DNA of 19,835 nucleotides from Pseudomonadota bacterium (GCA_023404705.1 JAEYAU010000240.1:1-19835); one strand, 5' to 3'; counted from the first letter of the stretch, positions 8,645-15,618 are shown. Notes: generated from the letters alone by a model not told the origin. Made by a program: numbers and translations.

Positions 8645-9256
8645 GTGACCGATCTCGGCTTCACCCATCGCTTCGTGCCCGCGACCGCGGAACGAGCGCC
8701 GCTTCTGCTGCTGCACGGGACCGGCGGCGACGAGGAGGATCTGCTGCCGCTCGGCCACGAGATCGCGCCGGGCGCCGCCCTGCTCTCGCCGCGCGGCAAG
8801 GTGCTCGAGAACGGGATGCCGCGCTTCTTCCGCCGCCGCGGCGAAGGCGTGTTCGACGTCGAGGACATGAAGGCGCGCACCGACGAACTCGCCGTCTTCA
8901 TCTCGGCGGCGCAGACCGCCTACCGGATCGGCAAGCCCATCGCGGTCGGCTTCTCGAACGGCGCCAACATCGCGTGGTCGCTGCTGCTGCGGCACCCGGA
9001 TGTCCTGGCCGGCGCCGTGCTGATGCGCGCCATGATGCCGTTCCGGCCGGACGTGCTCGGCACCCTCGAGCAGGTTCCGGTGCTGCTGCTGTCGGGCAGT
9101 GCCGATCCCATGAGCCCGGCCCCGCAGCGCGAGGAGCTTGCCGCGACCCTCCGGAGCGCCGGCGCCGCGGTCACCCAAGAGGTCGTCCCGGCCGGGCATG
9201 GCCTGACCCAGCAGGACCTCGCTCTCGCGGCGCGCTGGCTGGAAAATCAGCGTTAA
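8645..9256 (+). CDS. Alpha/beta hydrolase, MhqD-like carboxylesterase
   Basis: The protein has 203 residues. GTG at 8645 is chosen as the start: a GCGAGG ribosome binding site lies 6-8 bases upstream, and the alternative ATG at 8594 would put the terminator hairpin inside the gene. Visible are LLLLHGTGGDEEDLLPLG (oxyanion-loop region), the nucleophile elbow GFSNG around Ser101 followed by ANIAWSLLLRHP, SGSADPMSP with the catalytic Asp, and PAGHGLT with the catalytic His. This is the layout of the small phospholipase/carboxylesterase family. The HGTGGDE..L start is close to what I remember of Bacillus MhqD, a hydrolase of the quinone/electrophile stress response. The substrate is not known. 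Its position after a peroxiredoxin agrees with, but does not prove, a role in stress detoxification. Confidence 0.85.
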   Translation: MTDLGFTHRFVPATAERAPLLLLHGTGGDEEDLLPLGHEIAPGAALLSPRGKVLENGMPRFFRRRGEGVFDVEDMKARTDELAVFISAAQTAYRIGKPIAVGFSNGANIAWSLLLRHPDVLAGAVLMRAMMPFRPDVLGTLEQVPVLLLSGSADPMSPAPQREELAATLRSAGAAVTQEVVPAGHGLTQQDLALAARWLENQR

Positions 9257-9336
9257 CGGAATGCCAATCGACCCCTGACTAATTTTTGCCCTGCTGCCGC
9301 GGCACACAGGCGGCTCGACGGGGATATTGGGGTTCC

Positions 9337-9774
9337 ATGCGGCGTCTCGCGCTCGTTTTCCTCTTGCTGACCGCGACACCGGCGGCAGCCGATTACCGCA
9401 TCACGCGGGACTTCGGCGGCCTCGTGGAGCAGTACAAGGCGAAGTACAAGCAGCTGCGCGACAAGGGCGAGCGCATCGTCATCGACGGCATCTGCAATTC
9501 CGCCTGCACGCTGTTCCTCGGCATCATCCCGCTCGAGCGCGTCTGCGTGACGCCGCGCGCCAGCATCGGCTTCCACGAGGCCTATATCGACAAGAGCTGG
9601 ACCTTCGGCATCCGCGTCGCGAGTGCGTCCGGCACCGCCGATCTCCTCACCTACTACCCGCCGCCCGTGAAGGACTGGATCCGCAAGAAGGGCGGGCTCA
9701 CGCCGCAAATGAAGAAGCTCAAGAACGGCGTCGAGCTCTGGGACATCCTCAATCCGTGTCCGGACGAGTTTTGA
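9337..9774 (+). CDS. Small secreted protein with ClpP-like Ser/His pair
   Basis: The protein has 145 residues. The start ATG at 9337 begins a clear signal peptide (MRRLALVFLLLTATPAAAD, cleavage after AAA near residue 18), and a GGGG stretch lies just upstream. The mature part contains GERIVIDGICNSACTLFLG and CVTPRASIGFHEAY. Ser55 and His80 are 25 residues apart, the same spacing as Ser97 and His122 of E. coli ClpP, and the beta strand-Gly-x-x-Ser-Ala context also fits the ClpP/crotonase fold. Cys53, Cys57 and Cys70 could form disulfides in the periplasm, and Cys141 is near the C-terminus. Inference: a minimal periplasmic serine hydrolase or protease-like protein without an ATPase partner. It converges on the cyclase gene, with the REP pair between them. 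The secreted nature is well supported; the enzymatic role is a hypothesis. Confidence 0.75.
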   Translation: MRRLALVFLLLTATPAAADYRITRDFGGLVEQYKAKYKQLRDKGERIVIDGICNSACTLFLGIIPLERVCVTPRASIGFHEAYIDKSWTFGIRVASASGTADLLTYYPPPVKDWIRKKGGLTPQMKKLKNGVELWDILNPCPDEF

Positions 9775-9809
9775 TCTCTTTAGTCTTTGCCGCGAGCGAT
9801 CACCTTGAT

Positions 9810-9858
9810 CCGTCACCCTGAGGTGCGAGGCGCGCAGCGCCGAGCCTCGAAGGGCGAC
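9810..9858 (+). repeat. REP-type palindromic element, left copy
   Basis: Begins CCGTCACCCTGAGGTGC and ends GAGCCTCGAAGGGCGAC. Its reverse complement closely matches the copy at 9900-9944. The CACCTCAGG(A/G)TGACGG and CCTTCGAGGC ends are those of the abundant intergenic palindromic repeat I recall from Bradyrhizobium, Rhodopseudomonas and relatives. Confidence 0.8.
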
Positions 9859-9899
9859 AGCCGCTGAGCCGCAGCATACTCGTTGCACCTCCCGGGCCG

Positions 9900-9944
9900 T
9901 TCATCCTTCGAGGCCCGGCTACGCCGGGCACCTCAGGATGACGG
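9900..9944 (-). repeat. REP-type palindromic element, right copy (inverted)
   Basis: Starts TTCATCCTTCGAGGCCCGG and ends GGCACCTCAGGATGACGG, inverted relative to 9810-9858 with 41 bp between. Each copy can fold on its own, and the pair can fold together. Lying between two convergent genes, the pair probably also stops or stabilises transcripts from both sides. Confidence 0.8.
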
Positions 9945-9962
9945 ATTAGGAGGCAGCGCCGA

Positions 9963-11003
9963 TCACCCCGGCTCGCCGATCGCGATCGGTCGCACGGGCG
10001 AGCCCGAGGCGCCCTGCGCGCGCAGCGGCAGGATGATGGTGCAGGAGAGCCAGACCTTGTCGCGCGCGATGGCGCCGAGATTGGCATTCTGGATCTGGTG
10101 AATGCCGGCCTGCGTCAGATTGTGGTGATGGATCGCGAAAGGCAGCCCGGGCGGCGTGCCGGCCGGCGGCGCGGCCTTTCCCTGCAGGAAGCCTTCGGCC
10201 ACCGGATCCGTGAATGGATTGTCGAGCGCGACCAGCACGACCTGCTTCTGCTCGATCAGCTTCGCGGCGTCATACGAGAGGCCCGGGCCCATCGTGTAAT
10301 AGGTCTTCTCCGTGTCCGGATCCTTCCAGCCGTCGCCCCAGCCCGTATAGATGTAGAGCACGTCGCCCGGCATCAGCCCGCGGCTGCCGAGTCCTTGCGC
10401 CTTCAACATTGCGTCGATGTCGGCCGCGGTGACGAGCTGGCCCGCCTGCATCGCCTTGCCGCCGCCGAGATGCGCCTTCGCATCGAGCAGCACGGCCGTG
10501 GTGACGATCGGCGGCACCTTCTCGATGCCGAGCTTCTGCAGCGGCGAGTCCGCCGTCGGCTTGATGTCGCGCTGGGTATAGCCGCTGTAATAGCTCGCCT
10601 CATTCGCGGGAAACTCGCCCTTCCCGTCCCACGGCTTCGGCAACACAGCGAAATGCCCCAGCGCATCCATTTGCGTGCCCTGCGCGCCCGGCTCACCGCT
10701 CACGGTTTCTTCGCCGTTGAAGGCATGCTGCGTACCCGGAATACCGACCGTGGGCCGATACTTGTCGCGCAGCGGCGTGCCGAACGGCGACTGCGGCATG
10801 GTGTTCGAGCGCAGGAACGAGAGCTCATAGGACTTCGCCTTCGGGTTCGCGAGATGCGGCGCGCAGCGCTGCCACGTTGCGGTCCCGAGCGTGTTCGCCA
10901 TGCCCAGCTCGTCGCCGGCCGGCCAGCGGCTCTGCGCCGTGGCTGTGGATGAAACAAGCAGAGACGCGAGCATGCTCGCGCCGAACAGTGTCCGAAGCCT
11001 CAT
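9963..11003 (-). CDS. Secreted cyclase-family protein (kynurenine formamidase-like fold)
   Basis: The protein has 346 residues. The ATG at 11003 has GGGAGG six bases upstream. A signal peptide runs to about residue 24 (MRLRTLFGASMLASLLVSST, then ATAQ), so the protein is periplasmic. The body matches the cyclase family (PF04199): W-x-x-x-DELG-x-x-N near the mature N-terminus, GTQMDALGHF (residues 109-118), LMPGDVLYIYTGW and AIHHHNLTQAGIHQIQNANL. In the metal-binding motif HxGTxxDxxxH, the Asp113 and His117 positions are kept, but the first His is Gln108 (GAQGTQ). The Glu usually found in the late G-I-x-x-x-E segment is Gln here as well. Typical members are metal-dependent hydrolases or cyclases acting on amides or lactones; the altered ligands make the chemistry here uncertain. 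It is divergent from the CBS-BON gene. Confidence 0.85.
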   Translation of the reverse strand: MRLRTLFGASMLASLLVSSTATAQSRWPAGDELGMANTLGTATWQRCAPHLANPKAKSYELSFLRSNTMPQSPFGTPLRDKYRPTVGIPGTQHAFNGEETVSGEPGAQGTQMDALGHFAVLPKPWDGKGEFPANEASYYSGYTQRDIKPTADSPLQKLGIEKVPPIVTTAVLLDAKAHLGGGKAMQAGQLVTAADIDAMLKAQGLGSRGLMPGDVLYIYTGWGDGWKDPDTEKTYYTMGPGLSYDAAKLIEQKQVVLVALDNPFTDPVAEGFLQGKAAPPAGTPPGLPFAIHHHNLTQAGIHQIQNANLGAIARDKVWLSCTIILPLRAQGASGSPVRPIAIGEPG

Positions 11004-11140
11004 GACATCCTCCCGGCGAGAAGCCGTCATTCCGCGCCTCTGCGGCGAACGCGTCAAGCCTTCCCTTGGCGCTCATCGGCACTAGGATCGCGGCGGGGCG
11101 CCGGCAACTTCTCGATGCCGCAGGCGTTTAGAGTCTATGC

Positions 11141-11191
11141 GGGCCCCTTGATGGGCGGGGACCAAGGTCCGCCCCGAACGGGCCCGTTGAT
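11141..11191 (+). repeat. 12-bp direct repeat GGGCCC(C/G)TTGAT flanking a hairpin
   Basis: GGGCCCCTTGAT at 11141-11152 recurs as GGGCCCGTTGAT at 11180-11191. Between them GGGCGGGGACC-AA-GGTCCGCCCC (about 11153-11174) can fold. The second copy runs into the FixK box. It lies upstream of the CBS-BON gene and may be part of its control region. Confidence 0.4.
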
Positions 11192-11200
11192 CCGAATCAA
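11187..11200 (+). promoter_or_regulatory. FNR/FixK-type operator upstream of the CBS-BON gene
   Basis: TTGATCCGAATCAA is a perfect TTGAT-N4-ATCAA palindrome, the consensus for FNR and FixK proteins of the CRP superfamily. Its centre lies 61 bases before the start codon at 11255. In this divergent spacer it could act on either gene, but it is much closer to the CBS-BON gene. The promoter itself is not clear; TTATTC at 11232-11237 is a possible -10. Confidence 0.65.
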
Positions 11201-11254
11201 TGAAGCGCGGTGCCGCGCGGGCACAGTCCGCTTATTCCACCAGGAGGGCGTGTC

Positions 11255-11941
11255 ATGAAAGCGAGCGACGTGATGGTCCGGTCCGTGATCACGGTCGGCC
11301 CCGATGTCAGCGTGCAGGCGATCGCGAGCACGCTGCTCGAGAAGCGCATCAGTGCGGTGCCTGTGGTCGACGCGAGCGGCCGGCTCATCGGCATCGTCTC
11401 CGAGGGCGACCTCTTCCGCCGTGCGGAAGCCGGCACGGATCGCCGCCGCTCCTGGTGGCTTGAGGCCTTGACCTCGGCGCAATTCCTCGCCGCCGAGTTC
11501 GGCAAGGCGCACGGCCAGAAGGCGAGCGACGTCATGACTCGCGACGTCATCACGGCCAAGCCGGACACACCGCTGCGCGAGATCGCGGACATGCTCGAGA
11601 GGCACGGCATCAAGCGCGTGCCGATCGTCGAGGGCGACCGGCTCGTCGGTCTCGTCAGCCGCGCCAACCTGCTGCAGGCGCTCGCCGCGCGCGGCCAGTT
11701 CGCGCCCGGGGCCGAGACAGGCGACGAGGCTCTGCGTCAGGAGATCGAGGCTCGCCTGAACGCGCAGCCGTGGGGCAACCGCACCATCAATGTGCTGGTG
11801 AATTCCGGCGTGGTCGATCTCTGGGGTCTCGTCGACAATGCCGAGGAGAAAAAGGCGGTTCGCGTGCTCGCCGAGGGCGTTCCGGGCGTGCGCTCCGTCA
11901 ACGACAACCTGCGCATCGATCGGATCATCGCGTGGACGTAA
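11255..11941 (+). CDS. CBS-CBS-BON domain protein
   Basis: The protein has 228 residues. The ATG at 11255 follows GGAGGG with good spacing. CBS domain 1 covers residues 1-57 (KASDVMVRSVITVGPDVSVQ, RISAVPVVDASGRLIGIVSE). A basic linker with WW follows, then CBS domain 2 at 89-146 (ASDVMTRDVITAKPDTPLRE, RVPIVEGDRLVGLVSRANLL) and a BON domain at about 156-222 (LRQEIEARLNAQPW, GVVDLWGLVDNAEEKKAVRV, GVRSVNDNLRI). There is no signal peptide, so it is cytoplasmic. Paired CBS domains bind adenine nucleotides as energy sensors, and BON domains are thought to bind membranes or phospholipids. This three-domain order is common in Rhizobiales, but its target is not known. The FixK-type box upstream suggests control by oxygen supply. 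It converges on the small membrane-protein gene. Confidence 0.9.
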   Translation: MKASDVMVRSVITVGPDVSVQAIASTLLEKRISAVPVVDASGRLIGIVSEGDLFRRAEAGTDRRRSWWLEALTSAQFLAAEFGKAHGQKASDVMTRDVITAKPDTPLREIADMLERHGIKRVPIVEGDRLVGLVSRANLLQALAARGQFAPGAETGDEALRQEIEARLNAQPWGNRTINVLVNSGVVDLWGLVDNAEEKKAVRVLAEGVPGVRSVNDNLRIDRIIAWT

Positions 11942-11972
11942 CGGCGGCCGCCTCGCAGGGATGAGGCCGGCC

Positions 11973-12236
11973 TCAGGTGCGCAGGCGCCGCGCCAGCAGC
12001 CACGCGACCGCGGCCGGCACGCCGAAGATCGGCACGAAGGCCGCGATCTCGTTGATGATCGGGATGCCGGCGCGCACGACGCCGATGATCCCGTTGACGG
12101 CCGCGGCCGCGAGCCACAGCCAGATGAACAGCCGCGCCGCATCTCCCATGTGCCGCCCCTGCCCGATCAGGAACGCGCCCATCACCAACAGCGCCAGCAG
12201 GATCAGTCCTGCCGCGACCAGCATCACGATGTGCAT
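11973..12236 (-). CDS. Small three-helix membrane protein
   Basis: The protein has 87 residues. The ATG at 12236 is preferred over an in-frame TTG four codons upstream; a G-run (GGGGGCGCCG) stands before it. Three hydrophobic helices are seen at about residues 2-25 (MLVAAGLILLALLVMGAFLI), 34-52 (RLFIWLWLAAAAVNGIIGVV) and 60-82 (IINEIAAFVPIFGVPAAVAW), with a basic tail RRLRT. Inner-membrane location is expected. It is a conserved-looking hypothetical and no function is recognised. It converges with the CBS-BON gene (31-bp gap containing the palindrome TGAGGCCGGCCTCA) and is divergent from the phosphodiesterase gene. Confidence 0.7.
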   Translation of the reverse strand: MHIVMLVAAGLILLALLVMGAFLIGQGRHMGDAARLFIWLWLAAAAVNGIIGVVRAGIPIINEIAAFVPIFGVPAAVAWLLARRLRT

Positions 12237-12356
12237 CGGCGCCCCCAAACCGCTCGGCAGATTACGTCGAACGTCCTAGCATCCTGTCATCGGCCGGTGA
12301 TGAATCCTCGGCACATCGATAACGGATTCCGGATGGGAACGAAACGGAAGGAGCTC

Positions 12357-13580
12357 ATGAGATCCATGCTCAAGCTGAGCCTCGCGATTGCGTTGGCACT
12401 GCCGATCGGCATCGCGCGGGCGGCCGACGTGCAGGTCGGACCGCGCCCCTTCTGGCTGGTCGAGCAGATGCGCGAGAGCCCGCTCAAAGCAAAGCTCAAG
12501 CAGTGCACCGGCCCGTTCCGCAAGACCGAGTTCTCGATCGGCCATCGCGGCGCCGCGCTGCAGTTTCCCGAGCACACCAAGGAGTCCTACGAGGCGGCCG
12601 CCGTCATGGGCGCCGGCATCATCGAGTGCGACGTGACCTTCACCAAGGACCGCCAGCTCGTCTGCCGGCACGCGCAATGCGACCTGCACACGACGACCAA
12701 CATTCTCGCGATCCCGGATCTCGCCGCGAAGTGCACGCAGCCCTTCACGCCGGCCGACCCCGCCACCGGAAAGAAGGCGACCGCGAAGTGCTGCGCGAGC
12801 GATCTCACCCTGGCCGAATTCCGCCGCCTGCGCGGCAAGATGGACGCGGCCGACACGAACGCGACCACGGCCGAAGCCTATATGAACGGCACCGCACGCT
12901 GGCGCACCGATCTCTATGCGACGTCGGGCACGCTGATGACCCATGCCGAGAGCATCGCCCTGATCAAGCGGCTCGGCGCCAAGTTCACGCCCGAGCTGAA
13001 GGCCCCCGAGGTGAAGATGCCGTTCGAGGGCGACTACACGCAGGAGAGATACGCCCAGCAGATGATCGACGAGTACAAGGCCGCAGGCATCGCGCCGCCC
13101 GAGGTGTTCGCCCAATCGTTCAGCCTCGATGACGTGCTCTACTGGCTCAAGGCCGAGCCCGCCTTCGGCGCGCAGGCGGTGTTTCTCGACGGCCGCTACG
13201 AGAACAAGGGCTTCGACCACACCAAGCCCGAGACTTGGAAGCCCGACATGAAGGAGCTCGCCCAGAAGGGCGTGAAGATCCTGGCGCCGCCGACCTTCAT
13301 GCTGCTCGCCCTCGACGCCGAGAAGCGCATCGTGCCGTCCGACTACGCCAAGGCCGCGAAATCCGCCGGCCTCGACCTGATCACCTGGACTCTCGAGCGC
13401 GACGGCCCCCTCGCGCGCGGCGGCGGCTTCTATCACCAGAGCATCAAGGGAGCCGTCTACGGCGACGGCGTCACCTTCGAGATGCTCGACGTCCTCGCCC
13501 GCGAGGTCGGCGTGCGCGGCGTCTTCTCCGACTGGCCCGCGACGACGAGCTTCTATGCGAGCTGCATGGGGATGAAGTGA
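12357..13580 (+). CDS. Exported glycerophosphodiester phosphodiesterase
   Basis: The protein has 407 residues. A ribosome binding site GGAAGGAG ends three bases before the ATG at 12357; a second ATG at 12366 is also possible. A signal peptide covers about residues 1-22 (SMLKLSLAIALALPIGIARA). The GDPD catalytic motifs are clear: GHRGAALQFPEHTKESYEAA with His63-Arg64, IIECDV with Glu90 and Asp92, and LVCRHAQCDLHTTTN with His105. Further on are FTPELKAP, FAQSFSLDDVLYW, DLITWTLERDG and GVFSDWP, consistent with a full TIM barrel. It should hydrolyse glycerophosphodiesters to glycerol-3-phosphate and an alcohol in the periplasm, recovering phosphate and carbon from lipid head groups. The mature protein has at least seven cysteines (50, 91, 103, 108, 126, 145-146 and 403), suggesting disulfide bonds. 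Confidence 0.92.
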   Translation: MRSMLKLSLAIALALPIGIARAADVQVGPRPFWLVEQMRESPLKAKLKQCTGPFRKTEFSIGHRGAALQFPEHTKESYEAAAVMGAGIIECDVTFTKDRQLVCRHAQCDLHTTTNILAIPDLAAKCTQPFTPADPATGKKATAKCCASDLTLAEFRRLRGKMDAADTNATTAEAYMNGTARWRTDLYATSGTLMTHAESIALIKRLGAKFTPELKAPEVKMPFEGDYTQERYAQQMIDEYKAAGIAPPEVFAQSFSLDDVLYWLKAEPAFGAQAVFLDGRYENKGFDHTKPETWKPDMKELAQKGVKILAPPTFMLLALDAEKRIVPSDYAKAAKSAGLDLITWTLERDGPLARGGGFYHQSIKGAVYGDGVTFEMLDVLAREVGVRGVFSDWPATTSFYASCMGMK

Positions 13581-13614
13581 CGCAATTAAAGCGTAGAACT
13601 TCTCGTTGCGCCGC

Positions 13615-13863
13615 TTAACCGGCGCGGCGCCCCTTCAACATGCCGGCAATACCGAGGTCCTCGTCAAGGTCGGGCCAATGGATACCCATCGGCATGATCT
13701 CATAGTTCGCGCGCTCGGCTGCCGAGGCGCGTTGGAGGCGGGGATACCAGTCGAGCGGCGTCACGATCTTACGTCCGTCCGCGAGTGTGACTGCAAGCTC
13801 ACCAGCCGTGAACTCGACGGACACGGGCCGCAAGTCGCCGACATCAATTTCCAAAGTGCTCAT
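13615..13863 (-). CDS. DUF2442 domain-containing protein
   Basis: The protein has 82 residues from the ATG at 13863 (MSTLEIDVGDL); an ATG three codons upstream at 13872 is also possible. SVEFTAGELAVTLADGRKIV, LDWYPRLQRASAAERANYE and GIHWPDLDEDLGIAGML are the three conserved blocks of DUF2442. It overlaps the end of the DUF4160 gene by 20 bp, so the two should be translated together. DUF4160 and DUF2442 are commonly adjacent in bacterial genomes and have been suggested to act as a toxin-antitoxin-like pair; as far as I know this is unproven. The DUF2442 member is small, acidic and antitoxin-sized. It converges with the phosphodiesterase gene. Confidence 0.85.
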   Translation of the reverse strand: MSTLEIDVGDLRPVSVEFTAGELAVTLADGRKIVTPLDWYPRLQRASAAERANYEIMPMGIHWPDLDEDLGIAGMLKGRRAG

Positions 13864-14080
13864 TCCAGGCATCCAACAGAGTTTCGCGACGAGGCTTCAG
13901 ATATCGAATGATATCCGTAAGCTCGTGCCCCGCAAAGCCAGCGCTTGTGGCCACCGAAAGATCGTGAATCCAGAATTTCGCCTCACGATCAGCGGCACGC
14001 ACGTGAATATGGGCCGGTTCGCCGCCTTCATTCGAGTAAAAGAAGGCGCGATATGGACCCCATCGTAGGACCGTCGGCAA
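13844..14080 (-). CDS. DUF4160 domain-containing protein with TTG start
   Basis: The protein has 78 residues and matches the family over its length: PTVLRWGPYRAFFYSNEGGE, EPAHIHVRAADREAKFWI and HELTDIIRYLKPRRETLLDA. The normal family start is M-P-T-V-L-R, and here the first codon is TTG. There is no Shine-Dalgarno, and only two bases separate it from the TAG stop of the carboxylase gene. That argues for translation by coupled termination and restart from pccB. The HIHV motif and basic C-terminal helix are typical. Function is unknown; it forms a presumed two-gene module with the overlapping DUF2442 gene. Confidence 0.85.
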   Translation of the reverse strand: MPTVLRWGPYRAFFYSNEGGEPAHIHVRAADREAKFWIHDLSVATSAGFAGHELTDIIRYLKPRRETLLDAWNEHFGN

Positions 14081-14082
14081 GT

Positions 14083-15618
14083 CTACACCGGCAGATTGTC
14101 GTGCTTCCTTCGCGGCGCTTCGACATGCTTGTCGCGCAGCATGGCGAGCGCGCGGGCGATGCGCTTGCGGGTCGTGCGCGGCATGATGACCTCGTCGATA
14201 TAGCCGCGCTCGGCGGCGACGAAGGGCGAGAGGAAGCGATCCTCGTATTCCTTGGTGCGTTCGGCGATCTTCTCGGGATCCTTCAGGTCGGCGCGGAAGA
14301 TGATCTCGACCGCGCCCTTGGCGCCCATCACGGCGATCTGCGCGGTCGGCCAGGCATAGTTCACGTCGCCGCCGATGTGCTTCGAGGCCATCACGTCATA
14401 GGCGCCGCCGAAGGCCTTGCGCGTGATCACGGTGACGAGCGGCACCGTGCACTGGCTGTAGGCGAACAGCAGCTTCGCGCCGTGCTTGATCAGGCCGCCA
14501 TATTCCTGCGCGGTGCCCGGCAGGAAGCCCGGCACGTCGACGAAGGTGACGATCGGGATGTTGAAGGCGTTGCAGAAGCGCACGAAGCGCGCGGCCTTGC
14601 GGCTCGCATCGCTATCGAGCACGCCCGCGAGCACCATCGGCTGGTTCGCGACAAAGCCGACCGAGCGCCCCGCAATGCGCCCGAAGCCCGTGACGATGTT
14701 CTTCGCGTAGACGTTCTGCACCTCGAAGAAATCCGCCTCGTCCACGACCTTCAGGATCAGCTCCTTGATGTCGTAGGGCTTGTTCGGATTGTCCGGGATC
14801 AGCGTGTCGAGCGAAGGCTCTTCGCGCTCGATGTCGTCGAAGCTCGGCCACTCCGGCACATTCGCTTCGTTGTTCGCGGGCAGGAAGTCGATGAAACGGC
14901 GCATCTGCAGCAGGCAGTCGACGTCGTTCTCGAACGAGCCGTCGCTCACGCCGGACTTTGTGGTGTGCACGCTGGCGCCGCCCAGCTCCTCGGCCGTTAC
15001 CACCTCGTTGGTGACGGTCTTCACCACGTCCGGGCCGGTCACGAACATGTAGCTCGTGTCGCGCACCATGAAGATGAAGTCGGTCATCGCGGGCGAATAG
15101 ACGTCGCCGCCCGCGCACGGCCCCATGATCACGCTGATCTGCGGGATCACGCCGCTCGCCAGCACGTTGCGCTTGAACACCTCGCCATAGCCGCCGAGCG
15201 AGGCGACGCCCTCCTGGATGCGCGCGCCGCCGGCGTCGAACAGTCCGACGATCGGCGCGCGTGCGCGCAGAGCCATGTCCTGGATCTTGACGATCTTCTG
15301 CGCATGCGTCTCCGAGAGTGAGCCGCCAAACACCGTGAAGTCCTTGGCAAAGACGAAGACGGTACGGCCGTTCACGGTGCCCCAGCCCGTGACCACGCCG
15401 TCGCTCGGGATCTTGGCCTGCTTCTCCATGCCGAAGTCGACGCAGCGATGCTCGACGAACATGTCGAACTCCTCGAAGGAGTCCTTGTCCATCAGCAGCT
15501 CGACGCGCTCCCGCGCCGTCAGCTTGCCGCGGGCATGCTGCGCCTCGATGCGCTTCACGCCGCCGCCCAGCCGCGCGTTCTCGCGCCGCACGTCCAGCTT
15601 CTCGAGAATGTCTTTCAT
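14083..15618 (-). CDS. pccB: Acyl-CoA carboxylase carboxyltransferase (propionyl-CoA carboxylase beta) subunit
   Basis: The protein has 511 residues, the expected PccB length. The ATG at 15618 has AGGGG seven bases upstream. The N-terminal half holds RGKLTARERVELLMD, FDAGGARIQEGVASLGGYGE and MGPCAGGDVYSPAMTDFIF. The C-terminal half holds FVDVPGFLPGTAQEYGGLIK and RKAFGGAYDVMASKHIGGD. Asp408 in GGAYDVM corresponds to the residue that favours propionyl-CoA in characterised actinobacterial PccB (Asp422 of Streptomyces coelicolor), so propionyl-CoA is the likely substrate. The enzyme moves a carboxyl group from biotin to propionyl-CoA, giving methylmalonyl-CoA, for odd-chain fatty acid and branched amino acid breakdown. 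The biotin-carrying alpha subunit is not in the window. DUF4160 and DUF2442 follow immediately; the flavin monooxygenase gene is divergent, 100 bp away. Confidence 0.93.
   Translation of the reverse strand: MKDILEKLDVRRENARLGGGVKRIEAQHARGKLTARERVELLMDKDSFEEFDMFVEHRCVDFGMEKQAKIPSDGVVTGWGTVNGRTVFVFAKDFTVFGGSLSETHAQKIVKIQDMALRARAPIVGLFDAGGARIQEGVASLGGYGEVFKRNVLASGVIPQISVIMGPCAGGDVYSPAMTDFIFMVRDTSYMFVTGPDVVKTVTNEVVTAEELGGASVHTTKSGVSDGSFENDVDCLLQMRRFIDFLPANNEANVPEWPSFDDIEREEPSLDTLIPDNPNKPYDIKELILKVVDEADFFEVQNVYAKNIVTGFGRIAGRSVGFVANQPMVLAGVLDSDASRKAARFVRFCNAFNIPIVTFVDVPGFLPGTAQEYGGLIKHGAKLLFAYSQCTVPLVTVITRKAFGGAYDVMASKHIGGDVNYAWPTAQIAVMGAKGAVEIIFRADLKDPEKIAERTKEYEDRFLSPFVAAERGYIDEVIMPRTTRKRIARALAMLRDKHVEAPRRKHDNLPV

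Noticed and set aside
10098..10952. 284-codon plus-strand open frame opposite the cyclase gene
   Set aside because: Arg/Ala-rich antisense translation; the cyclase gene has a signal peptide, ribosome binding site and family motifs.
13945..15321. 458-codon plus-strand open frame opposite pccB
   Set aside because: Antisense of a very well conserved carboxylase; composition is typical of a shadow frame.
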